Made by a program: the position numbers and the translations under genes. The notes below the pieces were generated by a model. The model saw nothing but the letters and a program-made list of their open reading frames with translations. It was not told where the DNA came from and ran no database searches. Shown piece after piece: positions 25,301-37,576 of a DNA stretch of 64,000 nt. The DNA is from Xylaria sp. FL1777 (Eukaryota; Ascomycota; Sordariomycetes; Xylariales; Xylariaceae): assembly GCA_022578965.1 (NCBI GenBank), contig MU400601.1:1-64000 (forward strand), read 5' to 3'. The first letter of the stretch is position 1; each line of letters opens with the position of its first letter.

Positions 25301-27123
25301 GCTTCGTTCAGCAGCAAGACGTTCACCTAAGCACATCAACCGTGCGTGAAGCGCTGCGGCTCACGGCACGATTACGACAACCAGAAACTGTCCCGATCTC
25401 GGAGAAGTACGACTACGTTGAGGCTGTCATTTCGATGCTCGACATGCACGACGTGGCGGATGCTTTGATCGGCACACCAGGCTCGGGTCTCAGCCTGGAA
25501 AAACGAAAGCGAGTGAGTATCGGTGTCGAGCTCGCTGCAAAACCAGATATCCTGCTCTTCCTGGACGAGCCCACCTCTGGGCTCGACGGCGACTCCGCGT
25601 TCTCCGTCATCCACCTTATGCGCAAGTTGGCCAACGCTGGACAAACAATTCTCTGCACAATTCACCAGCCATCCTTCGAGCTTATTGAGCAGTTCGACTC
25701 TCTGCTGCTGTTGATACCTGGAGGCAAGACGGCGTATTTTGGGCCCCTAGGCCGCAAGTGTCAGACACTCGTCGAATACTTTGGTCGACACACTCGTCCA
25801 TGCGGGCCAGCTGAGAATCCGGCTGATTACGTGCTCGACTCTTCGGCGAGTACCTCGGTGGATTGGGCCATGGCATGGAACCAGTCCAAAGAATATCAGG
25901 CACTGCGGCAACGACTCGAGGAGATACTTTCTAACCAGGCTTCGGCGTCGCAAGAGAAGAAAAAGGATATCGATGATGACGATGGTATGACCTACGCCGC
26001 CTCGCCGTTGGAACAGATACGGGTGGTCGTTCGGCGCGCGTTCCTCAACTACTGGCGAGATCCTGACTACGTGATCGGCAAGATGCAATTGAATATATTC
26101 ATGGGTCTCATAAATGCGCTTACTTTTCTCCAGCTCGGGGACGACCTGACAGACTCGCGTAATCGCATCTTCTCCATCTTCATCGGCATCATCACAGGGC
26201 CCGTACTCACGTTGCAGATTGAACCGCGTTTCATCCTCCTTCGCGACCAGTTTCTCGCCCGCGAGAAGGAGTCGCGTGTCTACCACTGGTCCATTTTCAC
26301 TTTGAGCGCTTTCATCGTCGAGATCCCTTTCACCTTGGTGGGGGCCTTCATCTACTGGCTCCTCTGGTACTACTCGGCAGGTTACTTCTACGCCAACGAC
26401 CGCGCCGGTTACGCCTTTCTCATGTACGAGCTCTACCACATATTCGTTGCTAGCATCGCGTGCCTGATCGCATCAATATTTCCTACCGTCAATGGCGCCC
26501 AGGTCGCCACGGGTTTTGTGTGGCTCATCATCAACACCTTCAACGGACCTCTTTCCCCACCACCCCTGACCCCGACTGGATGGCGCTGGTTTTACAACGT
26601 GTCGCCGCTGTTTTACTTTGTCGAGAGTCTCTCTACTAACGCCATGCATGGCCTTAATATCCAATGTCACAAGTCCGAGCTGTCCACGTTCTACGCGCCA
26701 GAGGGCCAGACGTGTGGCGAGTATGCAGCGCCCTTTTTCAATTCGTCATCGGGTCAGGGATATTTGGTCGATCCGACTGCCACAGGAACTTGTTCATACT
26801 GCACTTACGCGAATGGGGATGAATATGTAAGTATCCAGAAGCTTCTCCCTAATATCCGGTTACAAAACTGGGCATCGTGGCTACATTCTGTCTCTTTCTT
26901 TCTAATTTTCATTCTCGACCTTTTTCCACTTGCAAAGACGACATCATTGACAAATTCGTCTAATTAGGTGACGCAATATGACTTCGACTACGGCGACCGC
27001 GCACACAACGTCGGCATCTTCATCGGGTTCATACTCTTCAACTACACGATCGCAGCGCTCATGACATACCTCATATTCATCGCAAAATGGAAGAAGCTTA
27101 GTTTCTCCCTACACAAGAAATGA
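22393..27123 (+). CDS. PDR-type (ABCG) multidrug ABC transporter
   Basis: Plasma-membrane efflux pump with the (NBD-TMD)x2 layout, 1380 aa over nine exons: 22393-22555, 22662-22952, 23016-23262, 23317-24367, 24423-24688, 24744-25024, 25078-25133, 25195-26826 and 26968-27123. NBD1 has GKPGSGCTT (Cys replacing Lys, normal for the fungal PDR N-terminal site), VSGGQ, and a Walker B region [12 protein letters not shown]2 has GVSGAGKTT, the degenerate signature [12 protein letters not shown], and [12 protein letters not shown]. Each half ends in about six membrane segments, and the protein ends after [12 protein letters not shown]. The ATG at 22354 is an alternative start. Substrate is unknown, and drug or metabolite efflux is the family role. 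Divergent from the Zn2Cys6 regulator. Confidence 0.95.
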
Positions 27124-28454
27124 AATAAGGGTGGCTAAGGGTGATAGATTAAACCCAGTTATTATTTATATATCGAATAGAGCTTCTAACACGCCTATAG
27201 ACAACCGTATAACGGAAGAGGGCGTGGGGCATTTTAGGTTAGGTATATTCCAGGGCTTTGTTAGTATAGAAATTTTTAATTCAAACTAGATAGTAAAATT
27301 CGATCAACGACTATGATCGCTTTTCCTTTCAATGACCGTTTAACCCTTGCAATTTTGTTAGGCCATTGCCGGCCGGATCAACATAGACTCTAAATTACTT
27401 TGAGAAACACACACCCCCTTTTCCCCGTTGTTTACATTTCAATTACCTATCTTCATAGAAGGCTAGCTTGCCACTCTATTAGGGACGGGCCCAGTGCTAG
27501 AAGAGGTTGGCACTGGGTTACAGATACCTTCTAAGGTAATCTACTTTTATCATCATTAGAGGGGTTTCGTAAGCTCAGGAGCAAGGTTGAAATCTCATTG
27601 TATCTAGCTGTCTGACAATACGACGGAACACAACTGTCACGTGCGCGCGGTCGTGGCCCGGCTACGCCTATAGTCGGTCAAGCCGTCTCAGTCATCCACC
27701 GAAGTGTCAGGCTAGAAAGGGTAGGATTAGCATTGCCAGCGTTACCCCCGCTTGGTCATCGCAGTGGCCAGATCAGTCGGTAAGAGATTTTGTCCTCGAC
27801 CGTCTTAAGACTAGACAATGAACAGCGGGGGATGCTAGTGTAAAATATCTCGTTTGTGAATCACACCTGTAGTCCTCTTGCCCATAGGATAATTTATATC
27901 TATTTCACCCGAAATGGTAAACTCAACTGACTCGGATATAGTTAGTACTAAAACCGCAGCTCGACAGGATGATATTAATGAAAGTTGTTGCGTGGACGAC
28001 TTATTGAAAAGATGCCGACATATACTAAGGGTCTAACTAACTATCATAATGATACCATGTATGTTAACAAGGGTAAGGTAGTTAGGTCTGGCATCCTATT
28101 TATCTAGTCACACGACCATAAACACGTGCCTGGAAAGCCTGATATCTATCGAGCGAAAGAGGTAGACAAAGCAGTTTCTATGGCCTATACTTGTCTTGAG
28201 GGGCATTGCGTGTGAGAGGAATTTTTATAGTCGGAAACTATCTACGAAGCAAATAAGTGGTAGCGTTAAAAGCAGCCCTGGTGAATCTTCGTACGGTCGA
28301 AGCGTCGTTTGCGCGCAAATAAGAAGATAAGAACTACTGCGAATCATGATTGGCTCAGGGCAGAGAGGTGGTTTAGTTTGGATTCTAGTCTATAACTGAC
28401 ATGTAAACCGATATGTATAAACTGACATTAAACCAACCTCATAATTCATTATTC
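27124..28454. other. Intergenic, no gene seen
   Basis: About 1.3 kb between the converging ABC transporter and TRK genes. It should contain both 3' ends. No frame with recognisable similarity. Confidence 0.5.
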
Positions 28455-31232
28455 TTAACATGTAACGCTTGGCCGTCTGACAGACATGGATCTACGGATG
28501 TCGTGATCCTCCTCCTCTACTCTGTGCATCTCGTCGCCGGGTAGACGGACGGCGCGATCGAGTGCAACCGGAAGACCTCTGTGCCTTCCCCTCAACATAA
28601 CTGCACATAAAACGAGTTTCGACCCTGGATAGAGGCCGCCACTGAAGCTGTAAGACTGGTTAGGAAACCCAATGCTGATTCCCACACAGCCATACGCGGA
28701 GACGACTTCGAATACCACGTTGAAAACGGAGACTGTGATAGAGATCAGTTGGTGCTTTCCCTGACGGCGTTATAAGCTCATAGAGTTTGTGACCTCGACC
28801 AAGAAGCAACTGTAGTTCCCTATAGTCGAGGTGACGAGAGAGTAGGGAAACGTACAAGTGACAGGATCTTGAAGAAAGTGGCGTGTCTCGATAATCATGA
28901 TAGCTAGAACGGCTAGCACAAGCCACCAGAGATCATGTGAGAGTTGACCCCGAATCTGGTGGCTAATGAAGCTGATCCGGCTTTGAGTCACCTCGTTGTG
29001 GTTTGGCACAGCGCCCACTCCATGCCACTCGGACAATGCACGACGCAGAAACCTTCCAAGGAACTGGCCTCGTCTTTCGGTCCGGCTACGTGGTAATATG
29101 CCGTTCAAAAAGTCATCGTCATAATCGTGCCCGCTGTCGTAAATACCAAGCGACCGCTCCTCGTACACATTGGAGTGCCTCATAGTGATCACAACGGGGT
29201 AAACGGCGATATACATCATAATGACATATAGAACTTGTAGACCTATGTAGAGGTCGGGAATGGTGACGACATAGAATCCGCCAGATCGCACAGCTGCCAA
29301 GTAAATCAGCATGGCAAACCAACTCATCTGGTCGGCCTGTAGGCTGCTTACCGAGTGCCTGGAAAAGGCCGTCGATAACTCGAGACCCTGTGGGAATCTT
29401 CTCAAGGCTCGGGTTTCCAAGATTGAGGATCTCGAACGCGGCCCAGTCAGTGCCGTTAAGAACGAATAGCATGAAGACGAGCCACCATGTCTGCCGCTGG
29501 GGAAACAGATTGGTATACACTCGCCTTGGGTACTTGAGAATGTACTCGAGCGTAGCTTTCCATTCAACAAAATCATGCGGATAAGAAACAAGTTCCAAAG
29601 CGTTGAGGCTGGTCCAAATACACAGTCGCAGGAAGATTGGATATGCCGTGTTTCCAGCTAAGATCATTGCTCCCATAACAATGAGAACAAAATAACTGCT
29701 GCCGTAGGGAATCATATTCAAGTCTAAAACGCTCACTATAAAAAAAACAGTTAGCTGGCCTCCCATACAGACCACTGTTTTTTCTTCTTTGAAGAGCTGA
29801 GAATAGAAATGGGGCTTAATGGGCTTCAGAGCTGTTTCATTGCAAAATGATGAATTTGAAGGTACCGGAAATCGGTCATACTGCCACTATTATTGAACGC
29901 AGACACGCCGTTGAAGATCCCATTCCACCAAGGCGATATAGCGTTGTCTAAGGCAGGCTGCGGCTGGTTATTCGCAATCCAAGCACCGAGGGCTAGGCTA
30001 CCAAAAAATTGCCAGGAGACAAAGTATATAGGAACAATGATAGAAAGTAGTCTTAGAGCGCGATATTCTGTACCGCCAAGTTTTTCCCTCTCCTCGCTCG
30101 TGAGCCCATGGAATTGAGCGTTCCGCCCAATCTTATGGATTCCGTGGCCATGGCCCTCATCGGCTGGTGCGGTAGCGGTCGTAGTGGGTGCAGAGGAGTC
30201 AGTATTCGGAGGGTGTCTGTGTACGGCACTTTGTCTATGATGGAGGGGTGATGATACAGCTGCCCGACGCGGCTCATCCGCAAAGGTGACATGCTCAGAA
30301 GCTATGGAGGGAGCACAACCATTGCGGTCTCTTCCCGTCCCGTCGTGAGTAGTTGATATACGGGGTTGTCCTCCCTCCGGTTCTGCGCCGCGGTGCAATG
30401 TATCGTCTACAACGAATGGCAGAGAAGACCTAGGATCTTCGTGATGTGGGGTTGATTGAGGAGGAATGATAGTAGATATCAGTCTCCTGTTGGTAGGGCT
30501 AGAGATGGGGGGTACCTGCGTGAAGTCGGATAAGGGGTACGAAGCGGACGGAGATGTGGCCGACGCATTCCTACTCTTCCCTATAGACCTGAATCTATTG
30601 GCAATAGGTAATAGTGTCAGACTCGTATTCGGACGTTCATGACTACGCTGGCGCTCTCTCTTCACGATCTCCTCAAAACGGTGTTCGAAGGCGTGCTTGC
30701 GTATGACTACAGTCCAGATGCTGACCCAGATGGAGCTACCAATGATGATTAACAGCCAAAGTAAAACCTGTTGCCATGTTGTCATCTGGCTCAAGTTGAC
30801 GGTATTGAGGCCGGCCTCTGTCATGGCGGAAACGACAAGAAAGAGGCTGTCCACATAGGAAATGCTGAATCGGGGGTTAGACGAGCCCCAAAACACAAGC
30901 GAAGCCAACAACGTGACGGCGATGAAGTAAGCATCTGCTGTCCGTGAGTGTCCTGTCCATTATAACCTCGTCATGAGTCCCGGGCTGTTCCATTCTCCCA
31001 TAGAAGGGGGCCGTGTAGAGCCAGCGATGGAGGAGGAAGCGAGACCGGTCTTGGTAGGTTTACGTACTAGGAAAAGACAAGCATTAGTCACAAGCATGAG
31101 TCCGCGCACACACTTGGCTCGGGGCACGCTCGGGGCAGAGAGAGCCCGTCGGCGCCGTGCAAGAGAGAGATAGACTGACCAGTGTATTGTGATAAAGTTC
31201 AGGGGGGGTGTAAGCGAGCGAAGGGAACGCAT
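28455..31232 (-). CDS. TRK-family potassium transporter
   Basis: Plasma-membrane K+ uptake protein of the Trk/Ktr/HKT superfamily, 734 aa. Exons: 31232-31181, 30934-29882, 29735-29352, 29293-28856 and 28732-28455. Pore-loop regions are visible: SAMTEAGLNTVNLS, FNNSGMSVLDLN, AVRSGGFYVV and SAYGCVGISIGFPN. The long hydrophilic, Ser/Pro-rich loop of about 210 residues after the first transmembrane pair is characteristic of fungal TRK. The C-terminus carries RGRHRGLPVALDRAV, a fungal TRK signature. The first junction requires a twin intron (30935-31180) to give IHYAYFI. An upstream in-frame ATG at 31274 exists, but the 31232 start fits the family better. Confidence 0.93.
30935..31180 (-). other. 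Stwintron (D1 type) in the TRK gene
   Basis: Exon 1 ends CACT at 31181. External intron base 1 is G at 31180. The internal intron is 31179-31067 (113 nt; GTCAGT donor, TGACTAAT branch, CCTAG end). After its removal the external donor reads G+TACGTAAAC. The external intron ends at CAGCAG before exon 2 at 30934. The frame then gives T|AT GCT TAC (Tyr-Ala-Tyr). No single intron closes this frame. The CAGCAG end allows a 3-nt alternative acceptor. Confidence 0.85.
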
Positions 31233-32448
31233 CCTGACTACCTGGGTGAGTAGCAACAGAGCAAGCCCGGACACCGAGAACAGTGAAAATCGATCGAGGA
31301 CGACCTTGGATGGCCAAGCGCACTACCTATTGGCGGTACAGGCGAGGGGGCGGCGGACCGGTACGTGCCCGGAGGAACAACAGACTTGGCAAGCCAGCAG
31401 AGAAGACCGACGCTTTGCAGAACGACTATCGCACAGTTTTGTTTTTTGCCCCCCCCTTCAAGGTCCGGTGGCCCTATAAGATGAACGATGTGCAGTTATC
31501 CCCCCTTCTGGGTAATAAGTAAATACCGTCCAAAGCTGATAGCGCCCCAGGCGGTTGTCTAGACCAGACAAGGCAAGAAAACTCGTCCAAGAATCAGAAT
31601 GAGAAACGTATGTAGGCAGCCCGGAGGGCTTCCATTGTTTACTGCATGCTAGTGCGCACTTATTGAGTTATAGGGTCCTCTCCTGTGAAGGCAATGGTGG
31701 ATCTCGGCAAAGTCCGCGCAACCATGTGCCGATTATGGTTTCCTTATTAGCGCCGTAGCCGTCCACTTTGACCGGGATGAAGCTGTGACGGCCGCCGAGA
31801 TAGGTATCTATCTACCTTACCTACCTCCTCCATCCGCTCTATCCATCTGAATAGGTAGCATCGGGATGGCTACATACATATGTACCTACCTATAAGTTGG
31901 TAGGTACTTATAGGTAGGTACATATATATAGACACAAATGTTTGCACGTACATATGCATACTGACATATCTCTCGCGGCAATGCCGAGGGGCAGTCCAAA
32001 ATGCTTCCCTCCTTATGAGGGACCCAGTTCAGATTCACCATACCCAAGAGCCCTTAACTTTGATTCGCACCATTATCAACGGCATTGACCTATCAAAGAG
32101 ACACTATACCTACATCGGCCCAGGTCGCTGCAGGGTGACATGGCGACATGTCTACCATCATGCTCACCTAATCAATGCCTATGTCCCCCACCTTCGGTAC
32201 GCTTTCGGTACGCTTTCGGTACGCTGATATGCAACGGATATCCCTAGACAGGTAGGTAGATGGAGTCGAGAACCACGAAACCAGCCCCATTGCGACACGC
32301 CAACCCGGCGAGGACGCCTGTAATAATAGTACAGGCTGCACGGCCATGCTCAATTTAGTTTGCATGACTGTCCTACAGGCTATATGCGCGACACGTTCAG
32401 CGAGATACAAGTTGGAGTAACCTTTTATTTGCGTCTGTTATCTTGCAT
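31233..32448. other. Intergenic with TACC/GGTA microsatellite
   Basis: The upstream region of TRK. At about 31800-31935 many TACCTACC and GGTAGGTA units alternate and can fold back on each other. Two short tandem CGGTACGCTTT repeats occur at about 32195-32225. No gene is seen. Confidence 0.5.
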
Positions 32449-33435
32449 CTACAGCTCGTTGTGTTCCTGGACGTCATCAGTGTCCGCCAACATAGTCTCA
32501 ATAACCTCAGCAGCCTCCTCTACTTTCTCGGCAATCTTCTCGGCAGTGCCTGTGCTCGTGCTCGTCGCGGCCGCCTCGTCGGTACTGGCTGTGGCCTTTG
32601 TCACAATGGACTCGGGTTTAGGGACACCTTGTATTCCTATAAGTTCGGTCTCGAAGACTGGTCATAATGTTAGATGTCCAATTGTTGCTGTAATTGCGGT
32701 GTCGACTGAGCACCTACCTAGCGTTGAACCGGCGGGGATGGGGCCCACTGCGAGGTTGGGGGTTAGCAATTGCTATTTCGAGCGTGACCTGGAGGGCTTG
32801 GAAACTGTTGGAAGCTTCCAAATCGTTGGTTTGGCCCCAATGTGACTCCCTGTACTCTAAAAGTGGCCAAAGAAGAAGAAGAAGACGACGACAAGGAGTA
32901 GGGGGAGTAGGAGCCGGGGATGGGGGAGAGCAGAGGGAGAGGGGACAAATTATGATTCCGACAAATACTCACTCCCACGGTTTCCGTATCCAAGCTCGGG
33001 GGGGATGGTTAAGGTCCTGCAATGAACAGTCAGATGTTGTCCAAGGATGGCCCGGCTTCCTAGTCTCTCGGAGAGCCAACCTGCTTACCTCTTCTCGCCA
33101 ATACACATATCCAAAAGTCCTTCGTCCCACCTGGAGACCCAGATCAGTAAATTAAGACGGCAGACTGGGGTTGGGGGGGTTTGAGCCCGCAATTACCCCT
33201 TGATTACTCTACCAGCACCGAGCTGGAAGCCGAAGGGCTGGTTGCGATCATAGCTAGCATCAAACTTGTTGCCATTGGAGGCCAGAGTGCCTCGATAATG
33301 AACCTCAATTGAGTCTCCCTTCTGGGTTTTGCGATCGCATTCGACGGGGAGGGTTACATCGATTTTGAGGTCGGAAGCCAGCGTGCCGACGGCGGCAGAC
33401 GCGAGCAGCGTTAGCGAGCAGAGAAGACGATACAT
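32449..33435 (-). CDS. FKBP-type peptidyl-prolyl isomerase, ER-resident
   Basis: Catalyses proline cis-trans isomerisation during folding of secretory proteins. Five exons: 33435-33197, 33130-33089, 33016-32973, 32747-32718 and 32657-32449, giving 187 aa. A signal peptide (about residues 1-20, ending LAS) is followed by one FKBP domain ([45 protein letters not shown]). A Thr/Ala/Glu-rich tail of about 45 residues ends in HNEL, an HDEL-like ER retrieval signal. The intron at 32748-32972 (225 nt) is the longest in the gene. This is the FKB2/FprB-like class by layout. Confidence 0.93.
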
Positions 33436-35536
33436 ATCGCGACGATGGCGTTGACGATGTCGGTGATGGACGAGAGGATGGCTAGGGTACGAGAGAACGC
33501 ACGGCCCACGTCTTAGTGCTAACGGTTCTTGACCTTTGTTCCGCCGTGGTTGCTCACGATAGCAAGTTACCGGTTCTCATCGACGCCGCACTTGTTGTTT
33601 TCGACTACCTAGGTATGTAGATGGGCGGTGTAACGAGGTGGGCAGAAGGTGGGAACACGTAATAATTAGCACGCTTACCTATGTGCACTGTATATTATTC
33701 TAGGTAGGTTTATATTGAATGAGAGGGGGCGGTGAGGGGCAGCAGAGCGGGGCAGAACCTACCTAGTAGGTACATACCTATGTAGGTAGGTATCTAGGTA
33801 CCGTACCGACCCCTAACTTAACATTGAATCAACTATTGCTCAAGTGAACAATCACTTTTCTTCTAACGTTTAAACTAGGTCCTTTAAACATGCAAACAAC
33901 AGTTAATAATCAGCTAATAAATAGTTTAGAAATGTTTAACTTGACCTTTAAATGAATTTAAACGTTAACAATTTGGCAAACGGCAAACTATTGCTGGGAG
34001 AGAGTGCGAGAGCGACATGCAACTGTCGTCAGCTGTTTCTGATTGTGGCCATGTGACAGAGTGCTTCATCACCTACATTTTAGTTAGTTCGACCACTTTT
34101 GGGAATTCCTCCATCTTCTCCTATACCTATCAACCTAGCACTTTCTACCGAACTAGTGACCGAACGAGTGACCGAATTGAGCCAGAATAAAAGCTGCCGC
34201 GAGCCATACGAGGGTAGGCTATGCTCTGACGACCTGATTTGTCCAAAATCGGTGCAGTGCTGCCTACAGGTACAAATCCAGGATCTTTCGGCCCCCAACA
34301 ACAAGGACTAACAACAATCTTAGTCACACACCGAACGAATCCCAGCCACAGCCACAACAGGATGATCACTAAGCAAAGCACTCGCTCCCAGACGAGCGCC
34401 CAGACGAGCGCGCAACCGCGACTATTGATCTCGTCACGGGCATGCCGACTCTCTATCTGTGGCTCTCTACCGCGCTGCGATTCTGTAGCGGGCGTGCTGC
34501 TGCTGCTGCTTCTCCTGCACAGCCCACGGCTCACATGTCAATTGGTACGGCCGGCAAAGTAAGTAATAGCTGACCTGCCCCCCCCTTCAGGCAGCACTGG
34601 CCTACCCGCTGGGTGTGTGCCCTGGTGGCAAATAATAAGACGTTGGTTGAATGAAAATCCCAGCGTCTCTACATGATGCCTGTACCTAGGTAGCTATGCC
34701 GCCTTGTTTTGTACTTGTCCTAGCAGACTCTTCCAATCCGCGTGTCTTGTGCGCGAGCGTTCGGTAAATCCGCCCCCCTCAGCTGCGCTTGGTTTGGACG
34801 CCAAAGTCTGCTAAGCCAGTCTGACTAGCATTCTCGACCAGTATTCCCCCAGCGTAAGGAGGTGATGTGGGCTCGGTATATAGGGTGCTATGGTCTCTGT
34901 TACATCACCTCCTGTAGCCCGCTTGTGCTGAAAACCGTCACCGAGATGCTGTTCTACCGTGACCCCCTCCTGTTCTTTTCTTTGCACGCTCTCGATGACA
35001 TCCAACGTGATCGGCCCCTTGGGATATCTGCCTGGCCTCTTATTCCTAGCCCCAGCGTATCCACCATTGGTGAGGCCTCTGCCTGTTGCTGCCTCACGCA
35101 ACCTCAGGCTAGTTCAGTCAACCATCGCTAGACGTTTCAATTGACTCACACAAGTCTGATTCGTACTTGTCATTAGTTGAATTGACCTATTATCCTATTC
35201 AGCCTAGAGATATGCCTGGGGCATTGGTAGTGGCTCGGCCATTGCCGGTGATACTGCTGCTCTGGTCTCTTCCGGGTGCTTGAGGATGGCGGTGATGATT
35301 GCTTCCGTAGCATGGGGTGTATTGCATTCTACTGAGACTTTAAAAGTTATAAAGGAGACTTATTTCCTGTCATCAACCTGCATACTAGATCGGATTTCTT
35401 CCACATCACCAGAAAAGACATTGATCAATTGGAATTTCCAATTCTGTGCACTGCAGCCAAGGATACAATACATTCAGAACTCATCAGTTGTTCTTAGTCT
35501 CTTTTCCCAAATATCTTCTTCCACAACATCGTCAAC
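33436..35536. other. Long intergenic region, repeats but no supported gene
   Basis: At 33600-33800 there are TAGGTAGGTA-type microsatellite tracts. At 33830-33970 an AT-rich block holds degenerate TTAAAC/GTTTAA units. Open frames at 34145-34534 (minus) and 34811-35101 (minus) show no family similarity and biased low-complexity composition, so they are not called. Confidence 0.45.
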
Positions 35537-35900
35537 ATGTCTTCTCGGGAAAGCTCAACCAACTATGGCTCATCTGGTTATTCAACCGTTGTCCGTCAAG
35601 AAACATTCCGCGCTGATAAATCAGGTATGTGATACACGGGTAACCACCAGCTACAGACGATATGACACGACTAGAGGCTAATCGTATAACTTCGCAGAGA
35701 ACCATCAGGGTGAATGGATCGAGCGAGAAACTTCGCATGGCTCGCGTTCAGTCACCTACAACCACCATGCCAGGGGTTATGAGCAGGGTGCCCCATCCCC
35801 CAGCTAGTGAGTGGTCTACTAGAGAATAACATTTGCGAATCGTCTTTGCGCTGACCTTGTACTTAGTCGCCATTCATCAGCGTACAGGAGGACCCAGTAG
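35537..35900 (+). CDS. Small hydrophilic protein, 76 aa
   Basis: Three exons (35537-35624, 35698-35806, 35867-35900) with canonical GTATGT and GTGAGT donors and CAG/TAG ends. The protein is rich in Ser, Gly, Tyr, His and Arg (starts MSSRESSTNYGSSGYS, ends YRHSSAYRRTQ), with no signal peptide or membrane segment. If the second intron is retained the protein stops after 65 aa at 35807. Similar small Ser/Tyr-rich proteins are common in filamentous fungi, but I cannot assign a function. Confidence 0.6.
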
Positions 35901-36811
35901 AGGTTCAATAGATTCTGGGGAAGCTATGGAGCCTACTCTCTCATATCCTCGTGCCATTGTTGCAACTCGACAACGGCTTTCTTGCTTTGGGACGCGAATC
36001 AAAGACTCGGCACTGAAAATGGCGTTGGTCGTAGAAGGACAGGTCAAATGCTTTGATTTTCGATGGGAATAAGGGACTCTAGACGGATTGGGCGGTATCA
36101 TCTTCGAAGAAAATTTGACGGTATGGGGAAATGGCGTTACTCGGTAGTGGGCGCAACATGGATAGCCTTTAATTCTGCTTGCCCTACTCACTAGACTGAT
36201 ATAAGGAATGATACCTATTTAAACATTGATCCTCATCTTTACCCTCGTGATCCGATCTTCTACTATAGCGATGTCCTGCAGAGCCCAAGCATTATTGGAT
36301 GAAGGCTCCCAAGATGTGTTCGGTACCTGCATCGTGCAGGGAATGCCGGGAGACAAGACAGATGCATGAGATGTCTTCGTGACCCAATCACAAGCACCAT
36401 CACCAGAAGAGGGGTTGTCGATTAATGCAACCGACGCAATTAAATGGAGGCACACAAGCCTTACACAGAAGACTTTACCACGTGGGGATTATCTAAAATT
36501 TACGACATGCATGCCGTCAGGTGTGTGCGTCTCTATGTCTGCGGATCTTGGTAAGCGAGCGAGAAGCGTTCAGCTCGGCTCTTGCAGCCAACCGTACCAT
36601 GTATCTTCCTGCGTGGTCAGCATTGTGATTCTTACTTTTAGAACATTCTTCAGGCATTCCTCGCTTCTGGGCCTGGAAAAAGAGTTCAACCAAATAATCA
36701 AAGGGTAATGGAGTTCTGTGGGTGTCGTCTTCTATATTTGAAGGCTACCCCAATACCACAACTCTAACCGAGCTAGCCCAAGTACCCAGAACAAGATATA
36801 ACACCATACTT
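35901..36811. other. Intergenic, no gene seen
   Basis: About 0.9 kb downstream of the small gene and GNA1, which converge here. No recognisable coding sequence. Confidence 0.45.
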
Positions 36812-37576
36812 TCAACCACGATGATAAGAGTCCTGTTCCTCCTCATAATATTTCGACATCTCAATCCCCGAGTTGTGAAAGCCACACTTGGCATAAAACG
36901 GTTCGTTGCGAGGACCGCAGTTTAGGATACTCTTATAGCAGCCTACAGCAACAGCCACAGACTCAAGAGCCTGCATAATCTTCAAACCGAGTCCTTTGCC
37001 TTGGTGCTCCTTTGACACTTTAGCGTTAGAGTTAGCATGCTGTCATATCTAGCAGTAAAGCGTAGAGCTTTAAGAGTATGCATCGTTCCTGGTGCAGACA
37101 CTTGGCGAAAGGTAGTACTAGATTCTTATGGAATTGCCTACCAACGATCTCCTCGACGTGGCCACATTTGCCGTGACTATGTATGCTGCGAGAAAGGTAG
37201 ATGTCAGATTACGAAAAGAGCCAGGGACTAGAAGGCACGCAGGTACAGCGAAAGAAAAGTACGCAAAACAACACAGCTAGAAGCCATCATACAATTTTCT
37301 CTCGACGACGAGACACCCAGTTCCGACGATCCGGCCGCCATACTCGACGACAGCAAAGAAATAGGTGTCCCTAGCAGCGACCATCTCATCGAAGCGGCCA
37401 AGGAACTCAGCCTCAGTGGGTTCGCTGACCCAGGTGAGCACGCGGAGGCACTCGTAGAAGCCCTTGGCATAGTCATTCCTGGCCAGTGGGCGGATAGTGA
37501 AGCCATCGGGTAGGCTATCGTTTACGAATGTCGAGATTAACGACGCCGAGAAGAGACTTAGTGCTGGGTCTGCCAT
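36812..37576 (-). CDS. GNA1: Glucosamine-6-phosphate N-acetyltransferase
   Basis: GNAT-fold enzyme making N-acetylglucosamine-6-phosphate from glucosamine-6-phosphate and acetyl-CoA, on the UDP-GlcNAc route to chitin and glycans. Three exons: 37576-37293, 37142-37185 and 36812-37017, giving 177 aa. Recognisable blocks are TIRPLARNDYAKGFYECLRV, IVGTGCLVVERKFIH, the 44-nt exon 2 giving GHVEEIVVSKE, the acetyl-CoA loop HQGKGLGLKI, and YAKCGFHNSGIEMSKYYE. Introns of 107 and 124 nt are longer than the family norm here, but phases close exactly. Confidence 0.93.

Noticed and set aside
34145..34534. Open frame of 129 codons on the minus strand
   Set aside because: Low-complexity, no family similarity, overlapped by other open frames and lacking splice logic.
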